Assembly (NCBI RefSeq): GCF_000758725.1
Contig: NZ_CP009428.1
Location: 1,674,001-1,738,000, forward strand
Direction of reading: 5' to 3'
Origin: Paenibacillus odorifer
Lineage (GTDB): Bacteria; Bacillota; Bacilli; Paenibacillales; Paenibacillaceae
DNA: 64,000 nucleotides
Program-made: the position numbers and the translations under genes
Shown: piece after piece, positions 27,711 to 36,529 of the stretch
How positions within the stretch are numbered: position 1 is the first letter of the stretch
Layout: each line of letters begins with the position of its first letter
The notes under the pieces: model-generated
Seen by the model: the letters and a program-made list of their open reading frames with translations, nothing else
Told to the model about the DNA's origin: nothing
Database searches by the model: none

Positions 27711-28886
27711 CTATTTATTACGTCTATCATAAATGGCATCACAAAGGTCAACAGTAAACTGACCCGACATGCCTTCCAGTGCAGTATTAGTGAAAGCCAC
27801 GGCACTGAGGCGTTGCTTCGGATCGACGAACCACGAATGACCATAAGTGCCACCCATGCGCCAAGTACCCGGGGATTCCGGAGTGTCTGCGGCGACAGGA
27901 TCCTTTAGTACAGTAATGCCTAGGCCAAAGCCTCGTCCTGGCCAGAAGGCCATTGGCAGATCACCGATCTGGTTGGTCGTCATATCGTGAACCAGTGACT
28001 CTGGTAGCAGCGGCGCTCCGCCCTTACGTAATGTTTCCAGCAGTTGCAAAAAGTCTCCGGCGCTGCCGACCATGCCAGATCCTCCAGAAGGATAGGCAGT
28101 AGTGTCAAATGCTCGGCTAGGGGCAAGCAGGAACCCAGCCGTTCCCTCCACAAAGGCAATACTGTCGGGCTCAAGTAAGGGCCGTGGCTCTGGAGTATCA
28201 TTGGCATAGGAAGTGGCCAGCCGTTCTCGGTCAACTGCAATAAAACCCGTGTCGCTCATGCCAAGCGGCTTTGTCACGAGTGAATGTACAGCTTCACTAA
28301 GCGGTGTTTCTGTGACCTTTGCAATTACTGCTCCCAGTACATCTGTCGCGATGGAATATTTCCACTCGGTACCTGGCGTATAAAGGAGGGGGACAGAGGC
28401 AAGACGACGCAGGTTCTCTTCCAACGTGATGCCGGGCTGATCCATACCATCTGATACCCCTGCTGACTGATAGGAACCCTTCTCTTCTTGAAAAAATCGG
28501 TAAGACAGGCCTGCGGTGTGCGTCATCAAATGACGAATCGTCAAGGTCGCGAACTCGCCATTCTGCAAACGCGGCTGAAACTCTGGAAGCCAACGATCAA
28601 CGCGGTCGTCCAGCTGTAGACGACCTTGCGCAACTAATACTAGGGCTGCCGTTGAAATGATAGGTTTAGTAACTGAAGCTAGCCGGAATAAGGCATCTTC
28701 TCGCATAAGTCGGCCTATCTCACGGTCGGCAAAACCGGCAGCACGGCTATAAACCAGTTCCCCATCTATCATCACTTTAATGACAGCACCGACCAAACGC
28801 TTGTCAGCGAGGGTTCGATCGATTACTCTATCGATGCGACCTGATAAACATTCTGTATTTATTTTGTTTGAATCCAATATACTCAT
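27711..28886 (-). CDS. Serine hydrolase, EstB/class C beta-lactamase-like
   Basis: A 391-residue protein with the S-x-x-K motif S-V-T-K, a second-motif candidate Y-S-I, and G-G-T-Y-G-H-S-W in the third-motif position. The pattern L-M-T-H-T-A-G-L-S and P-G-T-E-W-K-Y-S is shared with EstB-type esterases. No signal peptide. GGGATGAA lies before the ATG. It is divergent from an Lrp-type regulator and followed by an MFS exporter, suggesting a small regulated unit that modifies and exports a compound. Confidence 0.8.
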   Translation of the reverse strand: MSILDSNKINTECLSGRIDRVIDRTLADKRLVGAVIKVMIDGELVYSRAAGFADREIGRLMREDALFRLASVTKPIISTAALVLVAQGRLQLDDRVDRWLPEFQPRLQNGEFATLTIRHLMTHTAGLSYRFFQEEKGSYQSAGVSDGMDQPGITLEENLRRLASVPLLYTPGTEWKYSIATDVLGAVIAKVTETPLSEAVHSLVTKPLGMSDTGFIAVDRERLATSYANDTPEPRPLLEPDSIAFVEGTAGFLLAPSRAFDTTAYPSGGSGMVGSAGDFLQLLETLRKGGAPLLPESLVHDMTTNQIGDLPMAFWPGRGFGLGITVLKDPVAADTPESPGTWRMGGTYGHSWFVDPKQRLSAVAFTNTALEGMSGQFTVDLCDAIYDRRNK

Positions 28887-28970
28887 CTGTCTTCATCCCT
28901 TCGGAATAGTTAAAGCCAGGAACACTTTACTATTGTAGGGTTATTATATATAACGAGTTATCTTGATTAC

Positions 28971-28999
28971 ATAAGGCAACTAAGTTAAATTAGCCTTAT
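28971..28999. promoter_or_regulatory. Inverted repeat between the hydrolase and Lrp genes
   Basis: ATAAGGC (28971-28977) and GCCTTAT (28993-28999) are perfect 7-bp arms 15 bp apart in the divergent promoter region. It is a possible site for the Lrp protein; support is positional only. Confidence 0.35.
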
Positions 29000-29058
29000 A
29001 ACGGTTAATTACAAGCTAGTTAATATAGAACACCTTAAATTTAAAGGAGGCGATTTTG

Positions 29059-29517
29059 ATGGACCATGTTGATAAGCAAATTCTTTTCCATCTTCAAAAT
29101 CAAGCAAGAATTTCTATGACAGAGCTGGGGAAATGTGTCGGTTTATCGCAACCTGCGGTTACGGAGAGAGTTAGGCGTATGGAGGAAAAAGGCATCATCA
29201 GCGAATATCGCACCATAATTTCTCCTGAAAAGATTGGGAAACATGCTGCTGCCTACATGTTATTTCATTCTAGGGATTGTAATGCATTCCTTGATTTCTG
29301 CCGCTCAAGTCCTGATGTCGTCGAATGTAACCGTATAAGTGGGGAACACAACTACTTATTGAAAGTAGTAACCGACTCTACACGAGCCCTCGAGGAATTC
29401 GGAAATCAATGTGATAAATACGGTACCTACACCATTCTAATCGTGATGTCATCGCCAATCGATCATAAATTTCTTATACCATCGCTTGAAGAAGCAAGCC
29501 TAAACTTACTGAGTTAG
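29059..29517 (+). CDS. Lrp/AsnC-family transcriptional regulator
   Basis: A 152-residue protein: N-terminal winged HTH (D-K-Q-I-L-F-H-L-Q-N-Q-A-R-I-S, then L-S-Q-P-A-V-T-E-R-V-R-R-M-E-E-K-G-I-I) and a C-terminal RAM domain (from about 63). AAAGGAGG lies eight bases before the ATG. It is divergent from the serine hydrolase/MFS pair and is the likely controller of that pair and of itself; the effector, typically an amino acid, is unknown. Confidence 0.9.
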   Translation: MDHVDKQILFHLQNQARISMTELGKCVGLSQPAVTERVRRMEEKGIISEYRTIISPEKIGKHAAAYMLFHSRDCNAFLDFCRSSPDVVECNRISGEHNYLLKVVTDSTRALEEFGNQCDKYGTYTILIVMSSPIDHKFLIPSLEEASLNLLS

Positions 29518-29551
29518 ATTTTAAACATAATCCGTTAGCCTGTCGCAACAA

Positions 29552-29588
29552 AAAAAGACTCTTCTATATAAATAGAGGAGTCTTTTTG
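29552..29588 (+). terminator. Terminator after the Lrp gene
   Basis: AAAAAGACTC-TCTAT pairs with ATAGA-GAGTCTTTTT. Its core is almost the same as the terminator at 38379-38414, down to the same unpaired position. Confidence 0.85.
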
Positions 29589-29640
29589 GTGTGGATATTG
29601 TAATAAAAATGATTGCAGCTGCTCCTTTTTCGTAGATACA

Positions 29641-30489
29641 TCATGGACTCTCTATTTTATAAGTCTGGCGGTATTTTAATGGAGAAAGCCCGGTGATTTC
29701 CTTAAATACCCGACCAAAGTGAGTCATATTATCAAATCCAACATTTTCAGCTATTTTGGCTACTTTAAAGGCAGTATTAATTAACAAGGCACGAGCTTCC
29801 TTTATCCGCACATTATTCAAATATTCTGTAAAGGTGAAGCCTGTACTATCACGAAAAGTTTTGCAGAAGTAGGAAGGACTGATATAGAATCTGTTGGCAA
29901 TATCGCGTATGGAATGACGTTGGTCGTAATAACGGTTGAGATAGTCAACAATTTCAAATATTTTTTTGTTCACTACACTGATTTCTTCAGTGATTGCAGG
30001 AGGCATCGCTTCCTGGTGGCGATAAATATAAATAAGCAGCTCAAACATAAGTGTTTTTAGATAGAATTCATAGCCGGGAGGTTGCTTCGTAAATTCAGAG
30101 ACCATTTTATTGAATAATTTCTCGATAAAGTTTTGTTCAGAACCATTAAATCGAAGCAGATGACAATCTCGTGTAAAAGTGGACAGCAAATCAAGCGTCT
30201 TATTGTTCGGAAACAGATCTTCGAGGAACTCGCGTTTAAATACAAGTGTTATTCGTTCAAAGGTCTCCCCACTCGAATTGACAAGCTTATGAATTTTATT
30301 GATGTCAATCAGCAATAGAGAACCCCCGACAACCTGATAAGCCTTATCCTCTATGAAATAGCAAATATCTCCCGAAACCATGTAAAAAACCTCATAACCG
30401 TTATGGTAATGTCGTGTAGGCATGCTGGATTGACTTTTTTTCTCTCGACTGATGTCGAATTTTTGTACTTCATAAAAATTGGTTTCCAT
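29641..30489 (-). CDS. AraC-family regulator with cupin sensor
   Basis: A 282-residue protein. The N-terminal cupin domain (about 20-150, with H-Y-H-N-G-Y-E-V-F-Y) is a sugar-sensor type. The C-terminal AraC HTH pair (about 185-280) shows I-R-D-I-A-N-R-F-Y-I-S-P-S-Y-F-C-K-T-F-R and the hallmark I-A-E-N-V-G-F-D-N-M-T-H-F-G-R-V-F-K. It is divergent from the sugar ABC importer operon and probably activates it when the sugar is present. A pair of direct repeats at 30534-30593 is the likely binding site. Confidence 0.9.
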   Translation of the reverse strand: METNFYEVQKFDISREKKSQSSMPTRHYHNGYEVFYMVSGDICYFIEDKAYQVVGGSLLLIDINKIHKLVNSSGETFERITLVFKREFLEDLFPNNKTLDLLSTFTRDCHLLRFNGSEQNFIEKLFNKMVSEFTKQPPGYEFYLKTLMFELLIYIYRHQEAMPPAITEEISVVNKKIFEIVDYLNRYYDQRHSIRDIANRFYISPSYFCKTFRDSTGFTFTEYLNNVRIKEARALLINTAFKVAKIAENVGFDNMTHFGRVFKEITGLSPLKYRQTYKIESP

Positions 30490-30533
30490 TTGCTATCCCT
30501 CCCAATTCAGTTGTATGTCAACTATATTAACAA

Positions 30534-30593
30534 GAATATATGCAGAAAAACAATATATTTAGTGAATATATGTGCTGAAAATCATATTTTTAG
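30534..30593. promoter_or_regulatory. Direct repeats, probable AraC-type operator
   Basis: Two copies of a 29-30 bp element beginning GAATATATG and ending in TTTAG stand head to tail at 30534-30562 and 30564-30593. Direct repeats of this size are usual for AraC-family activators. Confidence 0.5.
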
Positions 30594-30759
30594 ACGCTAT
30601 GATGAAGTTGTTCCGAATGGTTTAGCAAAGGGGGTGTGAAGAGAAAATTAGAATGTTATATAAATTATCGAATTGTGTAATCTATATGTAAACTTATGCT
30701 GAAATTAGAGATACTTTGAACGATTTTAAACGAAAAATGAAAAAAGGTGGGACATAAAA

Positions 30760-32139
30760 ATGAAATCTCAATTCTTAAAAAAGAACCTTCTTTCTACATT
30801 TCTACCCGTTGCAGTTCTCGGAATGTCATTGTCGGCATGTGCCGGATCTGGTGATAAGGAATCTACTATCGATCCTTCAGGTGTGCAGAGTAATAAGGGA
30901 GAGACAGTAGAGATTAATTGGGTGATGGCTGCAGATCCGGATAAAAAAGCTTGGCAAGACGAGACGATTGCTTCGTTCGAAGCCACTCATCCTAATATTA
31001 AAGTTCATCTTGAGAATATTCCGTATGATCAGTTCGATCAGAAATTGACCACTATGATCTCAAGCGGCAACGCTCCTGATGTGTGGAATCCGAACCAGGC
31101 GGACAGCGGCTTTGCTACTTATATGAAGATGGGTGCCCTGAAGGACTTAACGCCTTACATTGAAAAAGGGGCTCCAGAGCTGGATACGATGGATAAGGAT
31201 TTGCTGGATGTATATAAAATTGATGATAAATTTTTCGGAATTCCGCTTGTCAGCAATGCGACGTATCTGTTTTACAATAAGGATTTATTCGATCAGCAGG
31301 GTATTCCTTATCCAACAACGGACTGGGATGACACTTCATGGAACTACGATAAAATGTTAGAAATTGCTCAAAAGCTTTCTCATGATGTAGGTAATGTACG
31401 CAAGCAGGTATTCGGATTTGCAAGCGGCCTTAGTCCGAATGCTATGGCTTGGTCATTTGGCGGTGATTTTTTTAAGCCAGAAGCGTATACCTCAGGGGTT
31501 ATGGGGGAGCCGGATCTACTTAACGAAAAAAATATTGAAGCGTTACAATTTAACCTCGATTTAATTAACAAGTATAAGGTTGCACCGGACCAACAGACTG
31601 TGTCTGCCGCGGCTCAGCTTGGAGATGTGTTCATGACGGGGAAAGTTGCCATGTACATTAATGGAGGTTGGGGATTGGGTTCTTATGAAAAAGCGGACTT
31701 TCGCTGGGGTGTCGCAGCTGTTCCCTACCATGATGGCCGCAAAGTGACACTTTTTGTGGACCCATGGAGCATCTCAAACTCAAGTAAACATTCGGATGAA
31801 GCCTGGGAATTTGTCAGATATCTGGCCGATCCCAAAACCGGTGGAGGCGCCTATCGCTATATGAATGATGTCGGTAGAACGCCAGCGGACAGCAGCTTGT
31901 TTGAACTGTGGTACGAAAAAATATCCTCGCAGATTGGGATGGATAAAGCGGAATTCAAACAAGTCCATGAGGGTGCTATTAAGTATGGACGTGAAGCTGA
32001 AAATCATCTGATCGTAAAGTTCAATACGATTCTAGAAACCATGAACCAGACCATGTCTTCTGTATGGAATGGAAGTAAAGATTTGAAAGATGGACTGAAG
32101 GAAGTGGATCAGAACCTCCGTTCACTCAAACTGGATTAA
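30760..32139 (+). CDS. Sugar ABC transporter substrate-binding lipoprotein
   Basis: A 459-residue family-1 solute-binding protein. The lipoprotein signal ends in the lipobox L-S-A-C (Cys 27). Family features include S-F-E-A-T-H-P-N-I-K-V, A-P-D-V-W-N-P-N, Y-L-F-Y-N-K-D-L-F and G-K-V-A-M-Y-I-N-G-G-W. It is the first gene of a four-gene operon with two permeases and a PHP phosphatase, under the divergent AraC regulator. A GC-rich hairpin after the stop may keep its level above that of the permeases. Confidence 0.9.
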   Translation: MKSQFLKKNLLSTFLPVAVLGMSLSACAGSGDKESTIDPSGVQSNKGETVEINWVMAADPDKKAWQDETIASFEATHPNIKVHLENIPYDQFDQKLTTMISSGNAPDVWNPNQADSGFATYMKMGALKDLTPYIEKGAPELDTMDKDLLDVYKIDDKFFGIPLVSNATYLFYNKDLFDQQGIPYPTTDWDDTSWNYDKMLEIAQKLSHDVGNVRKQVFGFASGLSPNAMAWSFGGDFFKPEAYTSGVMGEPDLLNEKNIEALQFNLDLINKYKVAPDQQTVSAAAQLGDVFMTGKVAMYINGGWGLGSYEKADFRWGVAAVPYHDGRKVTLFVDPWSISNSSKHSDEAWEFVRYLADPKTGGGAYRYMNDVGRTPADSSLFELWYEKISSQIGMDKAEFKQVHEGAIKYGREAENHLIVKFNTILETMNQTMSSVWNGSKDLKDGLKEVDQNLRSLKLD

Positions 32140-32157
32140 CTAGAACTGGAAGGATAA

Positions 32158-32187
32158 GCGGCCGCTAATCGCAGACTAGCCGGCCGC
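32158..32187 (+). promoter_or_regulatory. GC-rich intercistronic hairpin
   Basis: GCGGCCGCTA (32158-32167) pairs with TAGCCGGCCGC (32177-32187) with one bulge and no T-run. It stands between the binding-protein and permease genes, a usual place for a hairpin that protects the upstream mRNA or reduces downstream expression. Confidence 0.6.
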
Positions 32188-32203
32188 GTAAGGAGGATGA
32201 TTC

Positions 32204-33106
32204 ATGAAGCGAATGGCAACTGAGAGTAAGCGGGAGGAACGCGCCTTCTGGATGTTTATTATGCCGTGGTTTATCGGTTTCATATTGTTTACTGGCGGAC
32301 CGATCATCGTGTCGCTGATGTTAAGTTTCTCCGAATACAATGTAATTTCGTCTCCTGAATTTATAGGGTTTGATAATTTCAGGCTGTTATTTCAGGATAG
32401 GCTGTTCTACAAATCGTTATCTGTCACCATCTATTATTCCTTATTGTCCGTACCCTTTACCATTGTATCTTCGTTGGTGATTGCCCTGCTGCTGAATCAG
32501 AAGGTTCGAGGACAGTCATTACTTCGTACGCTGTATTATGCGCCAAGTGTTATTTCCGGGGTGGCTGTGTCTTTCCTGTGGTCTTGGCTGCTTAACCCGA
32601 CCTTCGGGGTAGTCAATTCCTTACTCTATGACTGGTTTGGTGTGGAAGGTCCAGGCTGGTTCACGAGCCCGGGGACGGTCGTCCCATCTATGGTTCTGAT
32701 GCAGTTAACGGCGTCAGGTTCAACCATGGTGATATTCCTAGCTTCCTTGCAATCTCTTCCGAGTGATCTATATGAAGCGGCGTCAATTGAAGGAGCAGGT
32801 GTGTGGAAAAAGTTCTACAAAATTACACTTCCGCTCATTTCGCCGGTGGTTTTGTTCAATACGATTATTGCAATGATCGCTTCCCTGCAAGTATTTACTG
32901 AATCCTACGTCATTACGAAAGGCGGACCGGACTGGAGTTCATATTTCTATGTATACTACTTGTTTGATACAGCCTTTAAACAATTTCGGATGGGTTATGC
33001 CTCTGCTCAGGCCTGGATTCTATTTATCATCCTTTTTACACTGACTCTTGTATTCATGTGGAGTTCGAAGCGGTTTGTCCACTATGAATATGACTCTAAA
33101 AGATAG
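32204..33106 (+). CDS. Sugar ABC transporter permease, MalF-type
   Basis: A 300-residue, six-helix permease of the CUT1 family. The EAA loop reads E-A-A-S-I-E-G-A-G-V-W then F-Y-K-I-T-L-P-L-I-S-P. Helix 1 is preceded by a positively charged N-terminus. AAGGAGGATG lies before the ATG. It follows the binding-protein gene after a hairpin and is followed at 14 bases by the second permease. No ATPase gene is in the operon. Confidence 0.9.
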   Translation: MKRMATESKREERAFWMFIMPWFIGFILFTGGPIIVSLMLSFSEYNVISSPEFIGFDNFRLLFQDRLFYKSLSVTIYYSLLSVPFTIVSSLVIALLLNQKVRGQSLLRTLYYAPSVISGVAVSFLWSWLLNPTFGVVNSLLYDWFGVEGPGWFTSPGTVVPSMVLMQLTASGSTMVIFLASLQSLPSDLYEAASIEGAGVWKKFYKITLPLISPVVLFNTIIAMIASLQVFTESYVITKGGPDWSSYFYVYYLFDTAFKQFRMGYASAQAWILFIILFTLTLVFMWSSKRFVHYEYDSKR

Positions 33107-33120
33107 GAGGGATTCACATC

Positions 33121-33975
33121 ATGAGACAGCGAAGTTTTTTACACGGCAAGCTGAAGCCCATTCAGAAGATACTGTTATATCTAATCCTTTATGGCGGCGT
33201 TATTCTGTTCGCATTCCCGTTATTCTGGATGTTGGTCACCTCGCTAAAAACCATGGGCGACATTCATAAAGTCCCGATGATATGGCTGCCATCCTCTATT
33301 CAATGGAGTAATTATAAGCAAATTTTCATAGATGCTCCAATGGGGCGATATTTATTGAATTCGGTAGGCTACACATGTATCTCAGTATTTGGGACTGTGC
33401 TTGCCTCCTCTATGGCTGCGTTTGCGTTCGCTCGTCTTCGTGCCCGTGGAAATATGCTTCTGTTTGTGCTTGTACTCAGCACAATGATGATCCCGTCACA
33501 AGTGACTTTGATTCCTCAATATTTGTTATTTAATCAAATTCATTGGACAAATTCTTATTTGCCGCTTATCGTTCCGGCATTTACAGGCAGTGCATTTGTT
33601 ATCTTTTTGCTACGCCAATTCTATCTTGGGATCTCTAGGGAAATGGATGAGGCAGTTAAGATAGATGGTGGAGGACATCTGGTCATGTATTGGAGAATTC
33701 TCCTGCCCTTGTCGGCACCGGCGCTCGCTACATCGGCTGTTCTAGAAATCATGTCCCGTTGGAATGATTTATTTGGTCCACTTATTTATTTAAGTGAAAG
33801 CAGTCAATATCCTCTTTCACTAGGATTAGCAAATTTCACAGCCGCATATGGACAAACACCATGGAATCTGTTGATGGCAGCATCTGTGGTAACCGTCTTT
33901 CCGTTGCTGTTATTGTTCTTTTTTGCTCAAAAAGTATTTATTCAAGGAATTGTTATTTCTGGATCGAAAGGTTAA
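33121..33975 (+). CDS. Sugar ABC transporter permease, MalG-type
   Basis: A 284-residue, six-helix permease. The EAA loop reads E-A-V-K-I-D-G-G-G then Y-W-R-I-L-L-P-L-S-A-P, and it ends in I-S-G-S-K-G, typical of MalG-type subunits. AGGAGG precedes the ATG. It pairs with the MalF-type subunit to form the membrane pore of the importer. A shared ATPase encoded elsewhere must supply energy. Confidence 0.9.
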   Translation: MRQRSFLHGKLKPIQKILLYLILYGGVILFAFPLFWMLVTSLKTMGDIHKVPMIWLPSSIQWSNYKQIFIDAPMGRYLLNSVGYTCISVFGTVLASSMAAFAFARLRARGNMLLFVLVLSTMMIPSQVTLIPQYLLFNQIHWTNSYLPLIVPAFTGSAFVIFLLRQFYLGISREMDEAVKIDGGGHLVMYWRILLPLSAPALATSAVLEIMSRWNDLFGPLIYLSESSQYPLSLGLANFTAAYGQTPWNLLMAASVVTVFPLLLLFFFAQKVFIQGIVISGSKG

Positions 33976-34013
33976 CGCGAATCATAAAAAAGTTTATTAC
34001 CTGGAGGGAACTT

Positions 34014-34814
34014 ATGAAGTTTGATTATCATACACATCATAATCGTTGCGGGCACGCAACAGGAACAGTAAGAGATTATGTAATTGCAGCCATTGAAAAG
34101 GGATTACAGGTTATTGGAATCTCAGATCATACTCCTGCATTTGCGCTGGAGGAAGACCTGCCCTGGCCCGGAGGAGCTATGGCGAAGAGTGAATTTCCTG
34201 CATACGTGGATGAGGTTCTAGCTTTAAAAAAAGAATTTGCGGGACAGATTGATGTAATGCTGGGGATTGAAGCGGACTTTTTGCCTGATTCCCTGGATAT
34301 ATATCGTAGTGTCATCGCCAGTTATCCCTTTGATTATGTGATTGGTTCGATTCATAATTTCGGCGGAATCAGCATTTACGATGGAGAATACTGGGACGGA
34401 TTGGATCAGGCGGGGAAACTTGCGACCAAAAATCTGTATTATGACTATGTCTCTCAATCGGCTAAAAGTGGCTTATACGACATACTAGGCCATGTGGATG
34501 CTTTAAAGCGGTATTTTCCCGGTTATTCCGGCTTGTGGACAGAAGCGCTGGATTTCACCCTGCAAACCGTTGCAGCAAGTGACGTAGTTCTCGAAATTAA
34601 TACTTCTGACGATAACTGTGTCCCAGATACGGCTTTTCTAGAAAGAGCTCTGTTTCATGGTGTGAAGGTCACGATTGGATCAGATGCACATGAACCCGAA
34701 CGGGTGGGAGATCAGTTCGAAGAAGTCCGGAAAAACCTGCAGGCCATTGGCTATCGGGAATGGGCTACATTCCATAAACGGGTTAGAACAATGGTTAGTC
34801 TAGACCAAATATAA
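34014..34814 (+). CDS. PHP-domain phosphatase (histidinol-phosphatase-like)
   Basis: A 266-residue PHP-family metallophosphatase. The metal-binding motifs are clear: D-Y-H-T-H-H near the start, I-S-D-H-T-P, E-A-D-F, S-I-H-N-F, G-H-V-D-A and G-S-D-A-H-E-P near the end. HisJ/HisK histidinol phosphatases share this pattern. Its place as the last gene of a sugar-import operon suggests that it dephosphorylates an imported or derived sugar phosphate instead; that is inference. CTGGAGGG supports the ATG at 34014; the frame is open further upstream but overlaps the permease gene. Confidence 0.8.
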   Translation: MKFDYHTHHNRCGHATGTVRDYVIAAIEKGLQVIGISDHTPAFALEEDLPWPGGAMAKSEFPAYVDEVLALKKEFAGQIDVMLGIEADFLPDSLDIYRSVIASYPFDYVIGSIHNFGGISIYDGEYWDGLDQAGKLATKNLYYDYVSQSAKSGLYDILGHVDALKRYFPGYSGLWTEALDFTLQTVAASDVVLEINTSDDNCVPDTAFLERALFHGVKVTIGSDAHEPERVGDQFEEVRKNLQAIGYREWATFHKRVRTMVSLDQI

Positions 34815-34820
34815 AATGAA

Positions 34821-35747
34821 TTAAGTAGCCAAGATAATGCCGGCATCACCTAGTTTCCAACGGCAGGTCATTATCAGCTGCTCATCCTCCAGTTCGGCTG
34901 TCAGCGTGCCACCCATTTTATTCATCAGACTTTTGGCGATGGAGAGACCCAGCCCGGAGGCTTGAGAAGATCGGGTACGGTCTGCGGTATAGAATCGGTC
35001 AAATAAGAGGTTAACGTCGCTTCCGGCTAGTTCCTTCGCATCGTTTACTATCGTTAAATCAGCTGTTTCCTGCCGTCGTTCGAAACGGATTTCCACATAC
35101 CCGGTCGCGTGTTTGACCGTATTGACAAGTAAATTCTCGACAACTCTCCGCACAGCGGATTCATCGGCGTATACGGATACATTTTCCTCAGGTAGCCGTA
35201 TATCCGGTGTAATATTGCGTTCGTTGAAGGAATCGTAAAATCCGACCAGAATTTCCGAGAGCAGGGCCGTCATCCCAAGCTTTTCGGTATGTAGAGGATA
35301 ATCTAGCGATTCGATCAAGGAAAGCTCAAAAAAATCATTCAGCAGCGCCTGCAGCCGTTTCGTCCGATTTTTAACGATGGCAACATATTCAAGCTTTTCA
35401 TCAGGGGTAATAGACTCATCCTCCAACAGTTGAATATAACCGAAGATGGAGGTGAGGGGTGTACGGATATCATGTGAAATATTCGCAACAGCCTGACGGA
35501 ATTCTTGTTCGACACGTTTTCGCTGGGCATCCGCTTCGACGATTAAATCAGATTGACGATTGATTTGTCCCGCAAGCGCCTCAAGCTTCTGGTCGAATAG
35601 AGCCACATCAATTTTTTTACCGGTTGCTCGCTCATTGTAGGTATGCAATTGCCCTGTTATCCGCCCTAGCTCTCGCCTTAGCATCAACAAACGGAAAAGC
35701 AGGAGAGCTCCTGCCGCAAACAATATGATTGTCAGAATAAGCAACAC
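34821..35747 (-). CDS. Sensor histidine kinase
   Basis: A 308-residue kinase: one N-terminal membrane helix (about 2-20), a short linker, the HisKA dimerisation helix with phospho-acceptor H92 (N-I-S-H-D-I-R-T-P-L), and a HATPase domain with the N box (N-L-L-V-N-T-V-K-H) and G2 box (G-L-G-L-S-I-A). It has almost no extracellular domain, as in kinases that sense through a partner ABC transporter. The GTG at 35747 is chosen because TAGGAGGT sits eight bases before it and it then follows the permease stop by 20 bases; longer versions overlap the permease gene. Confidence 0.85.
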   Translation of the reverse strand: MLLILTIILFAAGALLLFRLLMLRRELGRITGQLHTYNERATGKKIDVALFDQKLEALAGQINRQSDLIVEADAQRKRVEQEFRQAVANISHDIRTPLTSIFGYIQLLEDESITPDEKLEYVAIVKNRTKRLQALLNDFFELSLIESLDYPLHTEKLGMTALLSEILVGFYDSFNERNITPDIRLPEENVSVYADESAVRRVVENLLVNTVKHATGYVEIRFERRQETADLTIVNDAKELAGSDVNLLFDRFYTADRTRSSQASGLGLSIAKSLMNKMGGTLTAELEDEQLIMTCRWKLGDAGIILAT

Positions 35748-35767
35748 TCTCCTGCACCTCCTATTTG

Positions 35768-36529
35768 TTATTTGATTTCTTTTCGGTGGAATACGAGAAT
35801 ACCGAGTACCCCGGAAACGGCTATTGTCAACAACGGTACAAGTAAAAGCGCTGGCCAATCTCCACTGTCGATACTGGGCTTACCGATATCGCTCACCAGT
35901 TTGAAGATGGAATAATCATACAAATTACTGAAGAAAGAGATCTTTGAACCTATACTAGCCAAAACCGTATCAATCATAAGGAAGAAAATCATTGAGAAGC
36001 CGATAGTTTTGCCGCTGTCGGTTAGGATTACGGTGAACAGCGCCCCGATGGCTGCGTAACCAGCTGTGTACAACAAGGTTAGCCCGAGGGCTCGCGGTAT
36101 AAAAAGTGTAGTGCTTCCTTCTGGCAGATGACCGAAGCCCGAAAGCAGCGTGACTTCGACTGTGCTGACAATAGGAAAGACGAGCGAAATCGCCATGGCC
36201 CCAACTGCGAATACGATTAGTTTTGCCGCGAACAGCCGGCCTCTGGTGTTGCCCGAAGATGCGATCGTCTTCATGACCCCTGTGGAATATTCGTTAGAGA
36301 TAAAGAATCCAGCCAGAATGGCTACGCCGAATTTAATAATGTAGGCATTGCTTGAAATAAAGGTAGTCAGAAATTCAGCACCGGTGATCTGAGGTTCCCC
36401 ATTGGACCGATGATCAAAATAATATAGCAATGGGTAAGCAAGTGAGAGGACGGAAAGTGCCAATAGAAAAGTCCAAAATGATCTATTCTTACGGAGCTTG
36501 AAAAACTCAACTCTGATCAGATTATACAT
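35768..36529 (-). CDS. ABC-2-type transporter permease
   Basis: A 253-residue membrane protein with about six helices, starting M-Y-N-L-I-R-V-E-F-F-K-L-R-K as many ABC-2 permeases do, and with the conserved region F-I-S-N-E-Y-S-T-G-V-M-K-T. It is the membrane half of an exporter with the ATPase encoded immediately before it; the genes overlap by 8 bases. GGGGGGA precedes the ATG at 36529. Similar permeases serve in bacitracin/lantibiotic self-protection or sensing. Confidence 0.8.
   Translation of the reverse strand: MYNLIRVEFFKLRKNRSFWTFLLALSVLSLAYPLLYYFDHRSNGEPQITGAEFLTTFISSNAYIIKFGVAILAGFFISNEYSTGVMKTIASSGNTRGRLFAAKLIVFAVGAMAISLVFPIVSTVEVTLLSGFGHLPEGSTTLFIPRALGLTLLYTAGYAAIGALFTVILTDSGKTIGFSMIFFLMIDTVLASIGSKISFFSNLYDYSIFKLVSDIGKPSIDSGDWPALLLVPLLTIAVSGVLGILVFHRKEIK

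Noticed and set aside
35748..35858. Longer N-terminus for the histidine kinase
   Set aside because: It overlaps the permease gene by 91 bases and has no signal for translation, while GTG at 35747 follows TAGGAGGT.
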